The notes: a model not told the origin generated them from the sequence alone. 64,000 nt of DNA from Gonocerus acuteangulatus (GCA_946811695.1 OX328124.1:56798603-56862602), one strand, 5' to 3'; shown: positions 1 to 13,182, counted from the first letter of the stretch. Translations and numbers: made by a program.

Positions 1-654
1 AAAATACGTCGTTTGGTGAATTTGGTTATTATAAAAATTCGAAGAAAGTAGGTCTTATGTTACGCAGTTTTTTTTTTCCAAAATGCCAGAAAACATTTGA
101 TCTGACCATCACAGTAATGGGAGGTTGAGTTGGGGGAGGCCAAGATAATAACTACGCAGAAGTGGTAGGAAACATGGTTCAGGACAAGAAATAATAAGTT
201 AAGAGGGAGAAAATAGATAATTTCTAAATGGCCCTCAAGCAGCAGAAGTAACAGACTAGAAGAAGTCGTCCTCTGCCTTGACTGACACACTCAGACGTAA
301 TAACGACACAGGACTGACCAACTTGTCAATACTGTAACCCTACAATTGAACGCCCCCCACTGACTGTACACTGAGGCGAAATTATAACCTCCCATAATAC
401 ATGAATGAACTACTCACAAATGACAGTTACGACATAGTACAACTATTGGAATGCTTTAACAATTTAAACCCTTTTTCTATTTATATATTTATTCTTTTTA
501 TTGTAAGAAACTGAATCCAACCTCTACGCATGACCACGAAATTGACCATTATGCATAATTGTTTTTACGTATTGTATTAATTCTCTTCAAGGTGTTGAAT
601 CGCCATACTTGCGAGCAAATAAAGGAAATAATATATTTATACATGCATACATAC

Positions 655-708
<54 letters not shown>

Positions 709-758
709 CATTAAAATTAATAATTTTATATATGCATAATGGTCAATTTCCTTGATGT

Positions 759-834
<76 letters not shown>

Positions 835-2200
835 TCCTTAATATATATATATATATATATAATAGATTAAAATTAATAATTTTATTACATATATATATAA
901 AATAATGTAAGGTGTACATCGCTATAAAGCGTTAACACAAAAAAATAATAATAATAATTTTATGACTATTGTCTTAATTTTTTTATCTTGAATCTTGATG
1001 ACGTTGTTGTATTCGATGTAAAAAGGCACGCGATTTTTATTTATTTATTTATTTTTAAATTGGAAATCATTGTAGCCTAAAGGAGGAAATATTGATGAAA
1101 AACATGACAAAGGAGAGTGGAAATCAACTTCACGTCAGTCCTGTATAGAAGTTGTTTTCTCCAGATACGAACATGCCGTACCGCGAAAATACACACTCTT
1201 TGAAAATCTGCACCCTACCACACAAGAGATGTCTTTTACGCGTCAATACATGTAACCCATAATCCAGGAATGCAAAAATTGCGTTAGTGTTTGAGCTGAT
1301 CATAGAACCCGACCAAATTTACAGAAAGCTAAAAGACGAATATAATGTAAAAAAATGCGTTTAGATCCTCCTGCTCAGATTCTAGAGCATAAATATGCTT
1401 TAGGTCCATCCGAGAAACCTATGTAATGTACTGTATAACGTACAGTCTTCTTTTTAGTACATGGCTACTTTAACGCCAGCGGAAACTTTTTTGTGACACT
1501 TTTTTTTTTCAGTCAAGTCATCGCTAAAGCATCCATTCTCGAGTTCATACCACAAATTATTGCTCAAATTAATATTTTTATGCTCAGAATTACATCTTCC
1601 CTACTGTGTCAAACTATCGAATATGAATAATCTTGTTTTTCAGATACAAGACTTTGCTCTAGTATTGTGAACGATACGGCTTGTGGCAAATTGTTGCAAC
1701 TCTATCTCCTTCAGGATAGCCTTTAATGCCTTAAATGAAGTATCAATGAAGGCTATTTTCAACTTAATAATTTGTAAATGTATGGAATATATTCGTTCTC
1801 TAATTTGCTCCGATATTGATATTCGATAATTTGACCTGGTAGAGACGTTATATGATATGCTGGGAACGAGGAACTGCATACCTTGAATACCACTCTAGTA
1901 CACTAACTAGTGGAAAAATAACCTCTACGCTAGATTGATCGGAGATATTGAAAATGTTAATGTATGAGAAGATATGGCTTAATTTCTTGAAATAACCGAC
2001 GATTCCATATTCTCATATTACCAGTTCTTATTTAGATGTGGTATTGGCAATTACCTCAATGCATTCATTGGAAATTCCCAGTTGTTTCTTGTATTTAATA
2101 TACTGAAATAAAGCAATTTTATTTATTTTATACAACAAAAAATAAATAAATTTACAGTATTTCAGTAGATTATATCGAATAAATAAATTTATTTGTGTGT
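1..2200. other. AT-rich intergenic DNA, no gene seen
   Basis: No open frame here resembles a known protein. The stretch holds two long (TA)n tracts (about 667-704 and 761-832, with a shorter one at 841-860). The two tracts are each followed by a similar AT-rich segment (ATTAAAATTAATAATTTTAT near 711 and 867), which suggests local duplication around the microsatellite. Confidence 0.6.
667..832. repeat. (TA)n microsatellite pair
   Basis: Two uninterrupted TA tracts are separated by about 60 bp. Short frames made of alternating Ile/Tyr in such tracts are artefacts and are not genes. Confidence 0.9.
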
Positions 2201-2211
2201 AAATAAATAAT

Positions 2212-2358
2212 AAAGCGACACTAGGTAGATAGTGCGGTCGGTAATATGCTGCGGCCGCCTGATTTTCCCGACTGCATGACCCCATTAAACGCCAAGTGAG
2301 CTTAGGGACGGTCTGGGGCCCGATCCCAGGACGACGATACTAGAAGATAAAATCTTCT
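2212..2358 (-). mobile_element. Degenerate body of the Ile-type tRNA SINE
   Basis: The segment matches, with an internal deletion, the reverse complement of the SINE body seen intact at 12625-12973: a block like 'gatagtgyggtcggtaatatgc', then the 'ggccgcctgattttcc' block, the 'agggacggtc' block and 'actagaagataaaatctt'. It is an old copy. Confidence 0.6.
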
Positions 2359-2599
2359 ATTAATGGAAAACCACAACATGTAGCATCCTCCATGACATAA
2401 TAAGTAATTAAATAATTGTAGTTAGTTTTAGTGATATGTTATGTAAATATATTAACTATAGAGTAACACAAACGTACTATCTTGTGTCGTATGCTCTCTT
2501 CAAACCTTTGTTATATTTAGTACTATTTATTGTATTTTAAAAAGAGCAAGTCGCCGTCGTTGCGAAGCTCGTAAAATAAATAAATAATAATAAATCTTT

Positions 2600-2676
2600 A
2601 TTATGAGCCCGTCTTTCGAAGTCGGCTCCTCCAGAACATAAGTAACGTGCTCTACCACTGAGCCAACCCCACTCCC
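2600..2676 (-). mobile_element. tRNA-like SINE head fragment
   Basis: The reverse complement carries a Pol III A box (GGCTCAGTGGTAGAGCAC) preceded by GGGAGTGGGGTT, as in the Ile-type SINE heads elsewhere in the window. The B box region is degenerate. It may belong to the body at 2212-2358, separated by an insertion of about 240 bp, or be an independent fragment. Confidence 0.5.
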
Positions 2677-2679
2677 TTA

Positions 2680-3205
2680 TGACCATTTATGCGCGTCGCC
2701 TCGATCGCTCGGGATACTTTTTAAAAAGTTTCTAACATTCACTTTTCATTGGATCCCCGGTGACTGTCTAGACACTTTTTTTTTTTTTTTTTAATCTGTT
2801 TTGTATCAGGAAATGTCACCTAATCTCATAGTGTGGTCTGGTGATTTATGTACCGACGTTTTAACGTACAAATGCCAAGTAGAATGACCTTCACCAATAA
2901 ATACGTACTGCTACCTCTATCATCCGCCTGAGCGAACGATTCTTCCTGATAGTGCCCATGCGCAAATGCGATGAAAGAAATCCAGTACCTAAAGGACTTA
3001 TTTAAGTCCTTTAGGACCCCTTACATTTAAGGGATTAACTCTCCTCCCACAAGGTGTTTTTCAGTGCGCATACCACAAGGCGGTAAAGATACATCTGGTA
3101 CAAAACATTACTTTATTTTCCAAATAACTATGTTAATTGGGTGGAAATGAATGCAAGTTTAATAAAAAAAAGAAGGAATATTTAGTATAAATATATTTAT
3201 ATTTA
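2680..3205. other. Intergenic, nothing recognised
   Basis: A poly(T) run lies at 2775-2792. A short inverted sequence, 'aaaggacttatttaagtccttt', lies near 2991-3012. I see no coding potential. Confidence 0.5.
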
Positions 3206-3208
3206 ACT

Positions 3209-3855
3209 AGCTGTTACCCGGCGTGCTACGCTACACTTACTTTCTGCATCTATAAAAGCAAAAATAAATTAGAAACCAAATAATTAAAATCTGTAACAAT
3301 TTGAGTTCATTGTTTCGAACTCGTGATCTCCGAACTGTGAGTCATAGACGATTTTAACCTAGCCTATGACTCTACCCGTGTCAAGACCTCCCTGTGTGCC
3401 ACGTTTGGTCAAAATCGGTAGAACGGTGTGGATTTGCTTAAGGAACAAACATACTGACAGACAGCTGGTAGACGTTTTTGACCTAGCCTATGACATCCCC
3501 CGTATCACGACCTACCTGTGTGCCGAGTTTGGTCAAAATCGGAAGAAGGGTGTTGATTTGTATAAGGATCAAACGTACAGACAGACAGCTCGTAGACATT
3601 TTTGACTTAGCCCATGAGACTCCCTTTATCAATACCTACCATTATTCCAAGTTTGGTCAAAATCGGTCAAACGGTGTGGATATGTATAAGGAACTAACAT
3701 ATAGACAGACAGCTCGTAGAAATTTTTGACTTAGCCTACCAGACTTCCTGTATCATGACCTACCATTATACCAAGTTTGGTCAAAATCGGTCAAACGGTG
3801 TGGATTTGTATAAGGAACAAACAAACAAACACACAGAAAAACATACAGACACGTG

Positions 3856-3910
<55 letters not shown>
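3209..3910 (+). repeat. Dispersed repeat with a 124-bp minisatellite and (TA)n end
   Basis: The element begins near 'ctagctgttacccggcgtgctacgc', a kind of start motif I associate with non-autonomous dispersed repeats in animals. It ends in (TA)n at 3859-3910. Between them are four tandem units starting at about 3356, 3480, 3604 and 3728, spaced exactly 124 bp apart. Each contains 'agtttggtcaaaatcgg' followed by a 'gacagacagctcgtaga' motif. Open frames of about 79 codons here are products of the repeat, because 124 is not a multiple of 3 and each unit therefore shifts frame. Confidence 0.75.
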
Positions 3911-3912
<2 letters not shown>

Positions 3913-4059
3913 TTACAAAAATTAAAAAAAAAATTAATATACAATATTTTGTTTTTATTTTTCGAGTAGCAGGACGGACATATTAATTTTTTCTGTTCAC
4001 CACAAATACTTTTATTTCTCAGAAGACATGTTTCCCCTCCTGTTCTTTTTCCGTCCATA

Positions 4060-5100
4060 GAAGGACCATTGCGTTGAGGATTTATTTTACAATAGTTAAA
4101 ATCGATAATTGGACGCCTTTAAACGGAAAGGAACCAAGTGCCCCATCTGTTAATACTTTAGAGAATTGGGTTTAAAGTTTTTTGTGGGTCTAAAATTCCT
4201 TTATTATCTCAAATGTTTTATTAATTTTTAAAGGAGTCCAATTGTACTTGTACGTAGCTATAACGGAGGTCCGACCTACGAAGGTAATCCAGGGTTAAAA
4301 TTTAATTTTGCATACTTATGAAATTATTCCCAATGAAAAAAATTATCTTTTTAGAAAAAGTTAATAATGAAAGTGAAAAATGAGAGTGGGAAGGGGTGAA
4401 ATATGTAAGCCCCCCCCCCCGGGAGATAGTCGAATGGAGCCGAAATGAAGGTAATGTTCCCAGATCCGATTAGAGCCAATCCCAATGTCCCTATTTCTTC
4501 TCCCTTCCTTTCTCTGCCGTGATCATCCCATTCAACCTATTCAAACTCTATCTCTAAATTCAAGTTTTAACCCCAATAGATAATCCAGAATAAAAAAAAG
4601 TTCCCAATTACTCCCATTTCCCGATCGTGCCCATAGTGAGATTTCATGTGCTAATAATAGAGAATCCTAAGTAATGATTCAGCCTCAATACGTAATACGC
4701 CGCTGATATTTTAGATTTATCGAGATAATCCTTTTAGTGATTAAAACCAAAGCAAAAAATATCAATAATGAATTTTTATATCGTTGTACTACGGAAATTT
4801 GCTTTTGGGCTTTTCTTTTTGAACATTTATTAAGTGTTTTGAGGGTTGCTTTGATGATTTCCCAGCTGAGATATTCAACATTTTATTCGAAAAGGGCATA
4901 ACTACTCATGTCTGTTAACAAAATAACATTTTAATTACACGCAGATAGTTAGCTGTTGAGGTGATAAGAAGTCAAGGAATGGCTGGCACTGAACTAAGAG
5001 AAACCGTCAGATTTTCAGAAAAATCTGTTTCGAATTTGTCGGCATTGACCGCCTTCTTCAGCAAATAATGTCTAGGGGAACATGGATTAGTGTAGACACA
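4060..5100. other. Intergenic, nothing recognised
   Basis: AT-rich DNA with a C9-10 run at about 4411-4420. Near 5050-5078 is 'cttcttcagcaaataatgtctagggga', whose reverse complement recurs at 7108-7135. No gene is seen. Confidence 0.5.
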
Positions 5101-5123
5101 GAAGTTCTATCGTGTTTGCAGAC

Positions 5124-5127
<4 letters not shown>

Positions 5128-5174
<47 letters not shown>
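5128..5174. repeat. (TA)n microsatellite
   Basis: Uninterrupted TA tract just upstream of a family-2 SINE. Confidence 0.9.
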
Positions 5175-5177
<3 letters not shown>

Positions 5178-5207
5178 GACCCTCAAAATACGGGTTATAA
5201 GAATATA

Positions 5208-5412
5208 GGTGGCCCGGTGGCCGTGAGTGCTAAGGCGTGTTTAATCCGTGTCAAGGTCATGGGATCGATTCCTACTAAGGGTGGTAGCTTTTCCTTCGAA
5301 AAAAAAGGCATCGGGCCTATCCTGGCTAGAAAAGGGTGGAAACCTATAGATAAACCGTCCTAAAATTCTCTGTTATTAATGAATGGACGTTAAAATTTAA
5401 AAATAAAAATAA
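5208..5412 (+). mobile_element. tRNA-derived SINE, family 2
   Basis: It starts with a tRNA-like head (GGCCCGGTGGCCGTGAGTGCTAAGG) and a B-box-like 'gggatcgattcctac'. The tRNA-unrelated body is 'ggcatcgggcctatcctggctag...gtggaaacctatagataaaccgtc', ending in an A-rich tail. A second copy with the same body is at 62004-62216. Pol III promoter boxes and the two copies support a SINE. It is not a functional tRNA gene. Confidence 0.75.
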
Positions 5413-5419
5413 TAACATA

Positions 5420-6923
5420 AGGAAATAAAATATGTTTAGCTAGTACATATTTATTTTTTAACCCTCTGCCTGCTTAAATGACTAAAATGTATTTTTTTGC
5501 GGTTGTGTCCCTCTATTTTAGGTTGCTCTAAGGTTGTGGGATTTCATTCCTTCAAAATTCACATTAACAGCACATGCCACTTTTTTAAATTTTAGCCAAT
5601 AGGCTCAGGGTGTAAGAAGTGTTAAGATGTTTTCAATCTGTTTTAACTAATAAATATGTTCTTCTCCAAAGAACAACAATTTCTAAATCTTAGTTTTAAT
5701 ATATAGTATATATATCAAAAGATTAAAAAAAAAAAAAAATGATCCTTTTTTTCCGTTACCAATTAGTCACATTTCTGTTCATAACTTAGTAGAAAATAAA
5801 CTCCAGAAGAGCTTATTAACGAGCTTATTGATGCTTCTGGCTTGCATATACTATACACTTTTTACTGCACTTCTGCATCAGGACCATTACCGCCGGGCTA
5901 TCTACGGGTAACCACCGATCCTCAACATCTATGGTAGAACAGGGAAGTTTCTCCACGGGATCATAAATGAGAAACCACAACCTGTTCAGGATTATAAATT
6001 CCAATTCCCATTGATAAGTAATTAATCTAAAAGCTCAAGAAATATTCCCCTGTTAGTTAGTCATTCCATTTCTTTCGTTTTTTTTTTTTTTTTCTTATTT
6101 TTCAACGCATAAAATCTTATCTCGGCTAAATCCTTCTAATAACGGTATAAGTTTAGGATTTTAAATGTGGAGGCGAGGTATTAAAAGGCTGTGAAGATAA
6201 ATGAAGGAGAGGGAGGGATTATTACGAGAAAGGGTTAAGCTAAAGCTGAAGAACGCCGTCATTTTATGAGCCTTAAATCGCCAAAACTGTATCCCCTTTC
6301 TGGTTCTTATCTTTCTGATATACCACCTTCCGGGAGAGCCACGTGCTTATGTCTTATATTACGACATATATCTCAACATGAGTATCTTCTTGTTTCAGTT
6401 CCTTCTCTCTCTCTCTCTAGATCTATATTATTTCAGAATGAATGGTGGGTTTTGTAGCCAAGATATAATATCAAATCCCAATCTACGACGTTTAGCCAAA
6501 CATTCAGCTGTCCTCCTCAGGATTGAAGGGTGGGTACAGGGACGGTCTCTGACAACGATTCCGACCATGCGAAGAAGACAGTACGAAGTAAAATGTTCAA
6601 TGTACGGTTGACTTTGAGCTTAATTTATCTAATATAAAAAGGGAATAAAAATATTTGACAACTAATTAATTATTTGTTTATTTGTATTTTTGACATTTCT
6701 TACTGGGATCGTCATATAATTTTTTTTATTATCTACTATCAACAAAACTTTGGAAAACAACTTTACAGAATGATTTATAGATTATAGATTATCGTTTGAT
6801 TTAAAATCAGGCTACTATTATTATTATTTTTTGTATTTGTGTATATTTATTTTTTAGCTTAAGAAGGCTGCCAAAGAGCCCCCCCCTCTCACTCTCTCTC
6901 TCTCTCTCTCTCTCTCACGGGCG

Positions 6924-7022
<99 letters not shown>

Positions 7023-8052
7023 GAGAGAGAGAGATCTGCTAACACGACAGCTATTGCGTATGACACTCGTCCATTGTTACCTAAAAGTTATCTAGGTCTT
7101 CCTCCATCCCCTAGACATTATTTGCTGAAGAAGCATGCCAAAACGTACGAAATATTGATTTTAATGTTTTCTCTTAGCTGAATTCCATCCATTCCTTGAG
7201 TTCCCAACTCTGGGCAGATATCTCATTATGGTATTAAACGTGGTCTTTGAGTTATGGTCTTTGAGTATTAAACGTGTCACCATCTTCATCGACGATTGGC
7301 TGACCTCCTCAGTGTTAAGTCTCAGAAACGTTTTCAGATCTGGGGACACGGTAAAATCCCGCAGACCATAACGTTTGTAATGAATTGGACCGTAAAGGAG
7401 TACGAGTTAAAATTTGTACAATTTTTTTTTTATTAAATAATGTTATGGCCTTGATTACATATCGTTTGGTAATAGCGTAGAAAGTTTTTGAGGTGAATAT
7501 TCCATATTTTGGGAATTGGAAAATTATAGAATCTGTGAATAATTTCTTGTTATTTTAAATTTCTTGTTTACATTTGACAGCGTACAACTTCTAGAATTGC
7601 TGCTTCAACTTGATTCAGATAATGTCTTTATTTTAAGAATTAAATTAAAAATAATGATGTTTTGTTTAATAAGTTATAAATAATTAGATATTGTTGCTTT
7701 AAGAGCAAGGAAATCGAAAAAAGTTTTGTTGTCATATTTCATACGAAACAATGGAGTTTACTTCGTTTGCTAGGTCTCAACAGGCAATAAAACAACTACA
7801 TTAAATTTACATTACAAACAGGCTTTGTTTGTTACCTAAACTGTTAAATGTTTCGCATTACTTTCACATTAAATTATACTCCCGAGGGAAGCTCTGTTTA
7901 AGTGGAGATCTGAGAGATTAAAAATTCTCTGGTGTCTTAATGACTTTTCTCTCTCTCTCTCTGTCTCTCCCCCCAACCCTTTGTCTCTCTTTTTACTCTG
8001 CTCTACTCTACTCTCATTTTCTCCTTTAATAATTGCACTATTTTGAATACTT

Positions 8053-8083
<31 letters not shown>

Positions 8084-9330
8084 GTCTCTAGTACAACTAG
8101 TTTGGGCTCTTATACGGAGTAATTAGAGTGGAAGACGACACTTTTATTTTTTCTATCTTTAATTCTTCTAAATGAAAATTTTAAAATGCAAGTCACTTAA
8201 AAGTTATTATTGTTTTATGTTAACTAATGCTTAATAAATGCACTTCCACTTGCCGCTTAGTTTAGGGAAGTAATACACTTTTATTATTATCATTTATATT
8301 CAAAAGTCTTCATCGATTTCAAATCACACCACAGATAATAACATAATAGAAACGCGTCTAATTGAAGTGGGTCCTGCAATTTCCAGTTTCTTAAACAATA
8401 ATTTGCTAAAGTTTAGAATAAAATTCAAGACGTGACATCAATATGCCATGAAATGGGACGTTTTTGCTGAAAAAAAAATATCGTAGCTTTGTTTTCGTTT
8501 GTTTGTTTTTCAAACCCAAAAAATTGTAATAATGGTTTAAACATTTTTGAAGATGATTAAACGATTCAAATAATAATTAGGGTGATTAAAAAGACAGTAG
8601 TTCAGAAACAAAAAGGATTTTTGTCTCATCAAATATATTTGTTTTACCTACTACATACAATATGGCATATGTTGTCAGCTGACTGCTAATGGATCTCTTA
8701 TTTAAATTTATTCCGAAAAGAAATATAGTCACCTATTAGAATTTAAAAAAAATAAACAATCTTTTATAATGAAAAAACATCAATTTCCTACCTCAAAATT
8801 GTGCCAAGCAACTATTTGATTTCTCGTAAAAAAAAGAATATAAATCATTAAAGATTCTAATACATTTATATGTTTTAACTTTTCGTTTGATAAGATTTAT
8901 TTTTGGCAACGGTTATTGCCAAGTTGAGTACACCGAATCCGGTAATAAATCTAATTTCAAGATCATCTAATTTGTTTTTGTACTAACCTTGCAGGCAAGT
9001 CATAAGGATCTGACCTTGAACAGATATTACGAACATTAAGGTTTTATAAGTTTCGGCTTATTGTGATATTTGAAACTCCCGTTTATTCGGCGTAATCGTC
9101 TAGGTTTGACAAGTGGGTTCCAACCAACAGACTTAAGTGGCATATGGTCTTCGACGGCAGAAGAACCATCTGATCTAAGTTTATCTTCAAGACTTATGTT
9201 CTCAGAATTAAAGCGTCTGAACCAAAATTTGGACTGGGGCCTTTGCATTAAACCTTTTTTTCCAATACTTCCTCAATAGGCCGTAGATGAAAAATATTTC
9301 TTATGACATTTCCAGTGTTTATTAAACGGA
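5420..9330. other. Repeat-rich intergenic DNA, no gene seen
   Basis: Contains poly(A)/poly(T) runs (about 5728-5740, 6078-6092, 8050-8083) and a composite (CT)n-(TA)n-(GA)n tract at 6886-7034. Around 7113-7150, 'cattatttgctgaagaagcatgccaaaacgtacgaaatatt' has the flavour of the terminal region of Penelope-like retroelements, but no reverse transcriptase is visible. The opposed frames near 9036-9279 have no recognisable similarity. Confidence 0.45.
6886..7034. repeat. Compound (CT)n-(TA)n-(GA)n microsatellite
   Basis: A CT tract, 'acgggcgt', a long TA tract (about 6925-6979) and a GA tract follow one another. CT and GA are complementary, so the locus can fold as a large hairpin with TA at its core. 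Confidence 0.9.
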
Positions 9331-9335
9331 ATGAA

Positions 9336-10561
9336 TACCGTCATTTGGGGTGAGTTCGGACACATTTTCGAGGTTTTCTCGTAATTAAAAAAGACAGAAT
9401 TTTTGTAAAAACCTGGAAAAATTAATTTATGAACCCTTAACAATCATCTATCGAATAGTGTATTTTGTTTTTTGAAAAAATTTTCAATTTTTCTTTAGCT
9501 AAAATGTGTCCGAACTCACCCCTACGTTTGGGGTGACAGCCCCCTACGTTCGGACAGCCTTTAATTTCGGTAAAAATCTTAACTTAACCTATAGTTGGAG
9601 TGAGCTCGGTCATAATTGACGATATTCTAAAGAGAAATATTTTCTATAATATTTTTTAGATTAACAAAATATTCTTTCACTTTTTCCTTATCAACTTCTG
9701 CTCTACACATTTTGATGCTTTGTGTAAGGCGTCCCGTTAATGGCTGATTCCTTTTCATAAAGCCTTGAAACCATTCCAGTCTGAGCTTGCTTTAAAATCC
9801 TGCGAATTTTTTTCTGACCTATCCAAATATGTTTTTACGATTTGGCGAATATCTTAATCGAGTTAATGGAAAGTCCCATTCAGCTGCAGCTTAAATTCCC
9901 TTTGATATTTTTTTTTTCTTCTTGACTCAATTTTGTTTGGCCGCCACTTTTTTTTTGGTGTGCATTCCTCTAACTTTATCATTGAAAGTCGATTTAGGTA
10001 TTTCTTTGTACATCGAAACACCTAAATCAATCCGTTGCCTCTCTGAGTGTCTTCTTCTTGGTTTTAGCATCGTCAACCACATTTTTCAAAGCCTCTTTGG
10101 AATAAATACTGTTTTCCTTTAAGCCAAGAGGACGCGGGTATATTGATGCATGTCCGAACTCACCCCATGGCATGCGAGTTTTATACTTAACGAAGAAAAA
10201 AAAGCTTTTGAACCAAAAAAATTAATATATTTATTTATGTATCATTAGCCAACATATAAACCTACTATAAAATATAAAAAATTAGGGTTTAATTACTTCT
10301 AGAGCCTCTACACAGACGTTTGTTTCTAGCATTTCGAAAATCATGGATATTACAACTCACATTAAAATATTCGTTACTGACTTCAAAGTGTTCTCAGGGC
10401 GATTTCGCCTTACCTACATGGGAAAAATACAATATCGATAGTATTTGTCATGCCAATTATGACCCTAATGAAAAAGTTTGCTCCAGGTCACGTGATTTCC
10501 TGCGCCATGCACAATTGTCCGAACTCGTACTACCTGTCCGAACTCACCCCAAAATACGGTA
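9336..10561 (-). mobile_element. Degenerate pogo-like DNA transposon with TIRs
   Basis: The ends are inverted: 'TACCGTCATTTGGGGTGAGTTCGGAC' at 9336 and 'GTCCGAACTCACCCCAAAATACGGTA' at 10536-10561, consistent with a TA target duplication. The motif TCCGAACTCACCCC also occurs internally (about 9510 and 10153). On the minus strand, about 9860-9700, a decayed frame reads like the CENP-B/pogo HTH region (IRQIVKTYLDR ... FKASSDWNGFK). No intact transposase frame remains. Pogo assignment is by motif memory; the TIR is directly visible. Confidence 0.6.
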
Positions 10562-10564
10562 GCA

Positions 10565-11200
10565 GAGACAGTAAGCGAAACTAACTAATTAGGGGATAAG
10601 TTAATGTAAACATAGACACAGACATTTTGTTTGTCGGCAAAGCAATAAGGATTAAATTTGGGACCTCAAAGCAAAGGCCTTGCACCTGCACAAGGCGTTT
10701 TGTAACGACCTAGGATTTATGTTTGTTTTGTGCTTATATATGTTATTTTAAGCACATTTAAGCAACCACCTTTCTTAGTAGTACAGCAAGTTATTTAGGA
10801 AATGAGTTAAAAAAGTTATATATTTTAGACAATAGCAGTCACTATGATAGTAAGTATATGTGCATAGCTGAGTTCCATAATCAGCTTGAATGTTTGTTTA
10901 GGATGGAAATTCAGGAGAGGATGGTATCCCTGTAAATCGGCCTCCTGCATTATCATATTGTAATAAGACCCAACCTCTAATCCCAGCATGGGAGGAGCCG
11001 TGACCTAGTAATCTTATCGTCTTCGGCCTAACAATCCTGTTGACAATCTACAAGTCGTGTCCTTAGTCAATAACAACTCCACTCATGAATTTTTATTGCT
11101 GGGGTTTTAATTCAAACTATCCAATTATTCCTATCTCCATCTGGGGACTTCTAGAAATGTTAGACACGCGTTCGCTGTGCTAATAAGTCGGCAGCTCAGA
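10565..11200. other. Intergenic, nothing recognised
   Basis: No coding frame, tRNA-like head or long repeat is evident. Confidence 0.5.
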
Positions 11201-11274
11201 CTTAGCAATGATTTGGATCAACCATATGATTTGGGACAGATATAGACAGCCTGAAAGCACTCAGCAAATCATGG

Positions 11275-11525
11275 GTGTGTATTAGTTGTGAAAAAACTGA
11301 TAAAAATGTTTCGGCCTCCGAGGGTACTGACGTGCATTTAAAATCCCTTTCACAATCGTTAACGCATGAAAACTTGGAGTTGCAAAGCCTTAGAGATATT
11401 ATAATATCTATGGCAACTGAATTAAGGGAATTCAAAAGCCAATTTCCCATCTTCAGAAACATTCAAATCCATGCAAGACACGATGGAAAAACAAACCGAT
11501 TTAACGTTCGCCCACCTCGAACAAA
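11275..11525 (+). pseudogene. LINE ORF1, 5' fragment
   Basis: The frame contains a CxxC pair (WVCISCEKTD) like the end of a PHD/zinc-knuckle found at the start of some LINE ORF1 proteins. A heptad-like segment (SLRDIIISMATELREF) follows. It stops being ORF1-like exactly where the dispersed repeat begins at about 11525. The matching downstream portion resumes near 13183. Function would be RNA-binding/chaperone in the retrotransposon RNP. Assignment is by position and weak similarity. Confidence 0.45.
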
Positions 11526-12575
11526 TAAAAAAAAGTCCGTCACGCAGGAGCTGCATAACTAAGCACTTTCCTCAGAATTTGGGTAGTGTAGACTGCTTTC
11601 CAGAACAATTTGCTTAAAATATCGTATGTAAATAAAATAAAAACATGAATAGTTCTCTTTTAAATTGGTAATGAGTAACTGATCAATTATTAATTTGCTT
11701 CCAGAGTTATGTTTACACATGGTACCTATTACACTACGTAATAAATACAAAAAACCTCATATTATAGTATTTTGATCTAACGCAGGAACATGATACAGTC
11801 ACTCTAGTGGTAGAAAGCGCTCCTTGCGGCGGCTTTGTGAACCTACGTCTGGCGGGCTTTTCTATTGAAATATATTACAAATTAAACCCCCGCATTCCGA
11901 TTGACCGATTCAGCTCATTTTTACAACACTTCTTTCCCATGAGTTACCCACGACGTATACCGCGTTTCGTTACAATACAAATTACGACCGGTATGAGTAT
12001 ATTAGGAATTTGGGTCCAGAGTAAACCCCCCTTCTAATGAACCGATTTAGTTTATTTTTAAAACACATATTTACCTGTAGATTACCACTACGAATACCGA
12101 GTTTCGTCGAAATATACCAAAAATCACGGCTGGTAGTGGCGAATTGGTATTGTGGGTCCGGAGTAAACCCCCCCTCCTAATGAACCGATTTAGTTTATTT
12201 TTACAACACATATTTACCAGTGGATTACCACTACGAATACCGAGTTTCGTCGAAATATACCAAAAATCACGGCTGGTAGTGGCGAATTGGTATTGTGGGT
12301 CCGGAGTAAACCCCCCCTTCTAATGAACCGATTTAGTTCATTTTTATATCTCACTTTTCTCTCTATATTACCACTACGAATACTAAGTTTCGTTGAAATA
12401 TAACAAATATTACGGCTGACGTAGTCAAATTAGTTTTTTGGGTTCGGGATAAACCCCCCCTTCCGGGGGACCGACTTTGGTGGTTAACGAACTCGTTCAA
12501 TCGTTTGCTAATTGAATGCTATATAGCAAGTTTCGTGACGAAAAACAAAAACTCTGGCCGCTATCGTGTTAACAG

Positions 12576-12620
<45 letters not shown>

Positions 12621-12624
12621 TATA

Positions 12625-12973
12625 GGGGGCGAGGTTAGCTCAGTGGTAGAGCACTGGACTAATAAGCTGGAGGCCTGAGTTCAAATCCCGAGCAAGCACT
12701 AAAGATTTTTTCTTCTAGTGTCTCCGTTCATGGGTTGAATACGGCCTCCCTGACCGTCCCTAGGCCGACCCAGCCTTTAATTAATTTAATAATGGGTACC
12801 TTGGGTGCTAATGACTCTAGCAGTCGAAGCGACCAAGGGGAAAATCAGGCGGCCGGAGCATAGTACTGACCACACTATCTCCCTAGTAAGCCGTATGGTC
12901 ATGAATCAGATACCTCTATAGTATCTGCCCCTCAGGGCCCTCGTGGCCTGTTACGGGACTGATTTTTTTTTTT
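12625..12973 (+). mobile_element. tRNA-Ile-like SINE with T-rich end, copy A
   Basis: The tRNA-like head GGGGGCGAGGTTAGCTCAGTGG has an A box, a CTAATAA anticodon loop (AAT, Ile-like) and a B box (GAGTTCAAATCCCG). A tRNA-unrelated body of about 260 bp ends 'tgttacgggactgat' plus a T run. The 12-bp target duplication TATATGCATATA lies at 12613-12624 and 12974-12985. The corresponding site is empty in the second copy of the host repeat at about 25690-25728. Confidence 0.85.
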
Positions 12974-12977
12974 TATA

Positions 12978-13057
<80 letters not shown>
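12974..13057. repeat. (TA)n microsatellite
   Basis: Long TA tract belonging to the 1.65-kb dispersed repeat, downstream of the SINE insertion. Confidence 0.9.
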
Positions 13058-13060
<3 letters not shown>

Positions 13061-13182
13061 TTTAACGGGGGTCATTTTCGGTGTCTACTAGGTAGGATCG
13101 ATAAAGATTTGAAGAAATTTTTCAAAAATTCCGTCATGAGTCCAACCTCAATAGCTACTTTCCTTCGGAGGAAAGTGCTAAA

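Noticed and set aside
3366..3729. Overlapping about 79-codon frames in the 124-bp array
   Set aside because: Frame shifts every unit because 124 is not divisible by 3; they are minisatellite artefacts.
12625..12697. Functional tRNA-Ile gene
   Set aside because: The tRNA-like head is fused to a SINE body with TSDs, acceptor ends do not pair well, and several dispersed copies exist.
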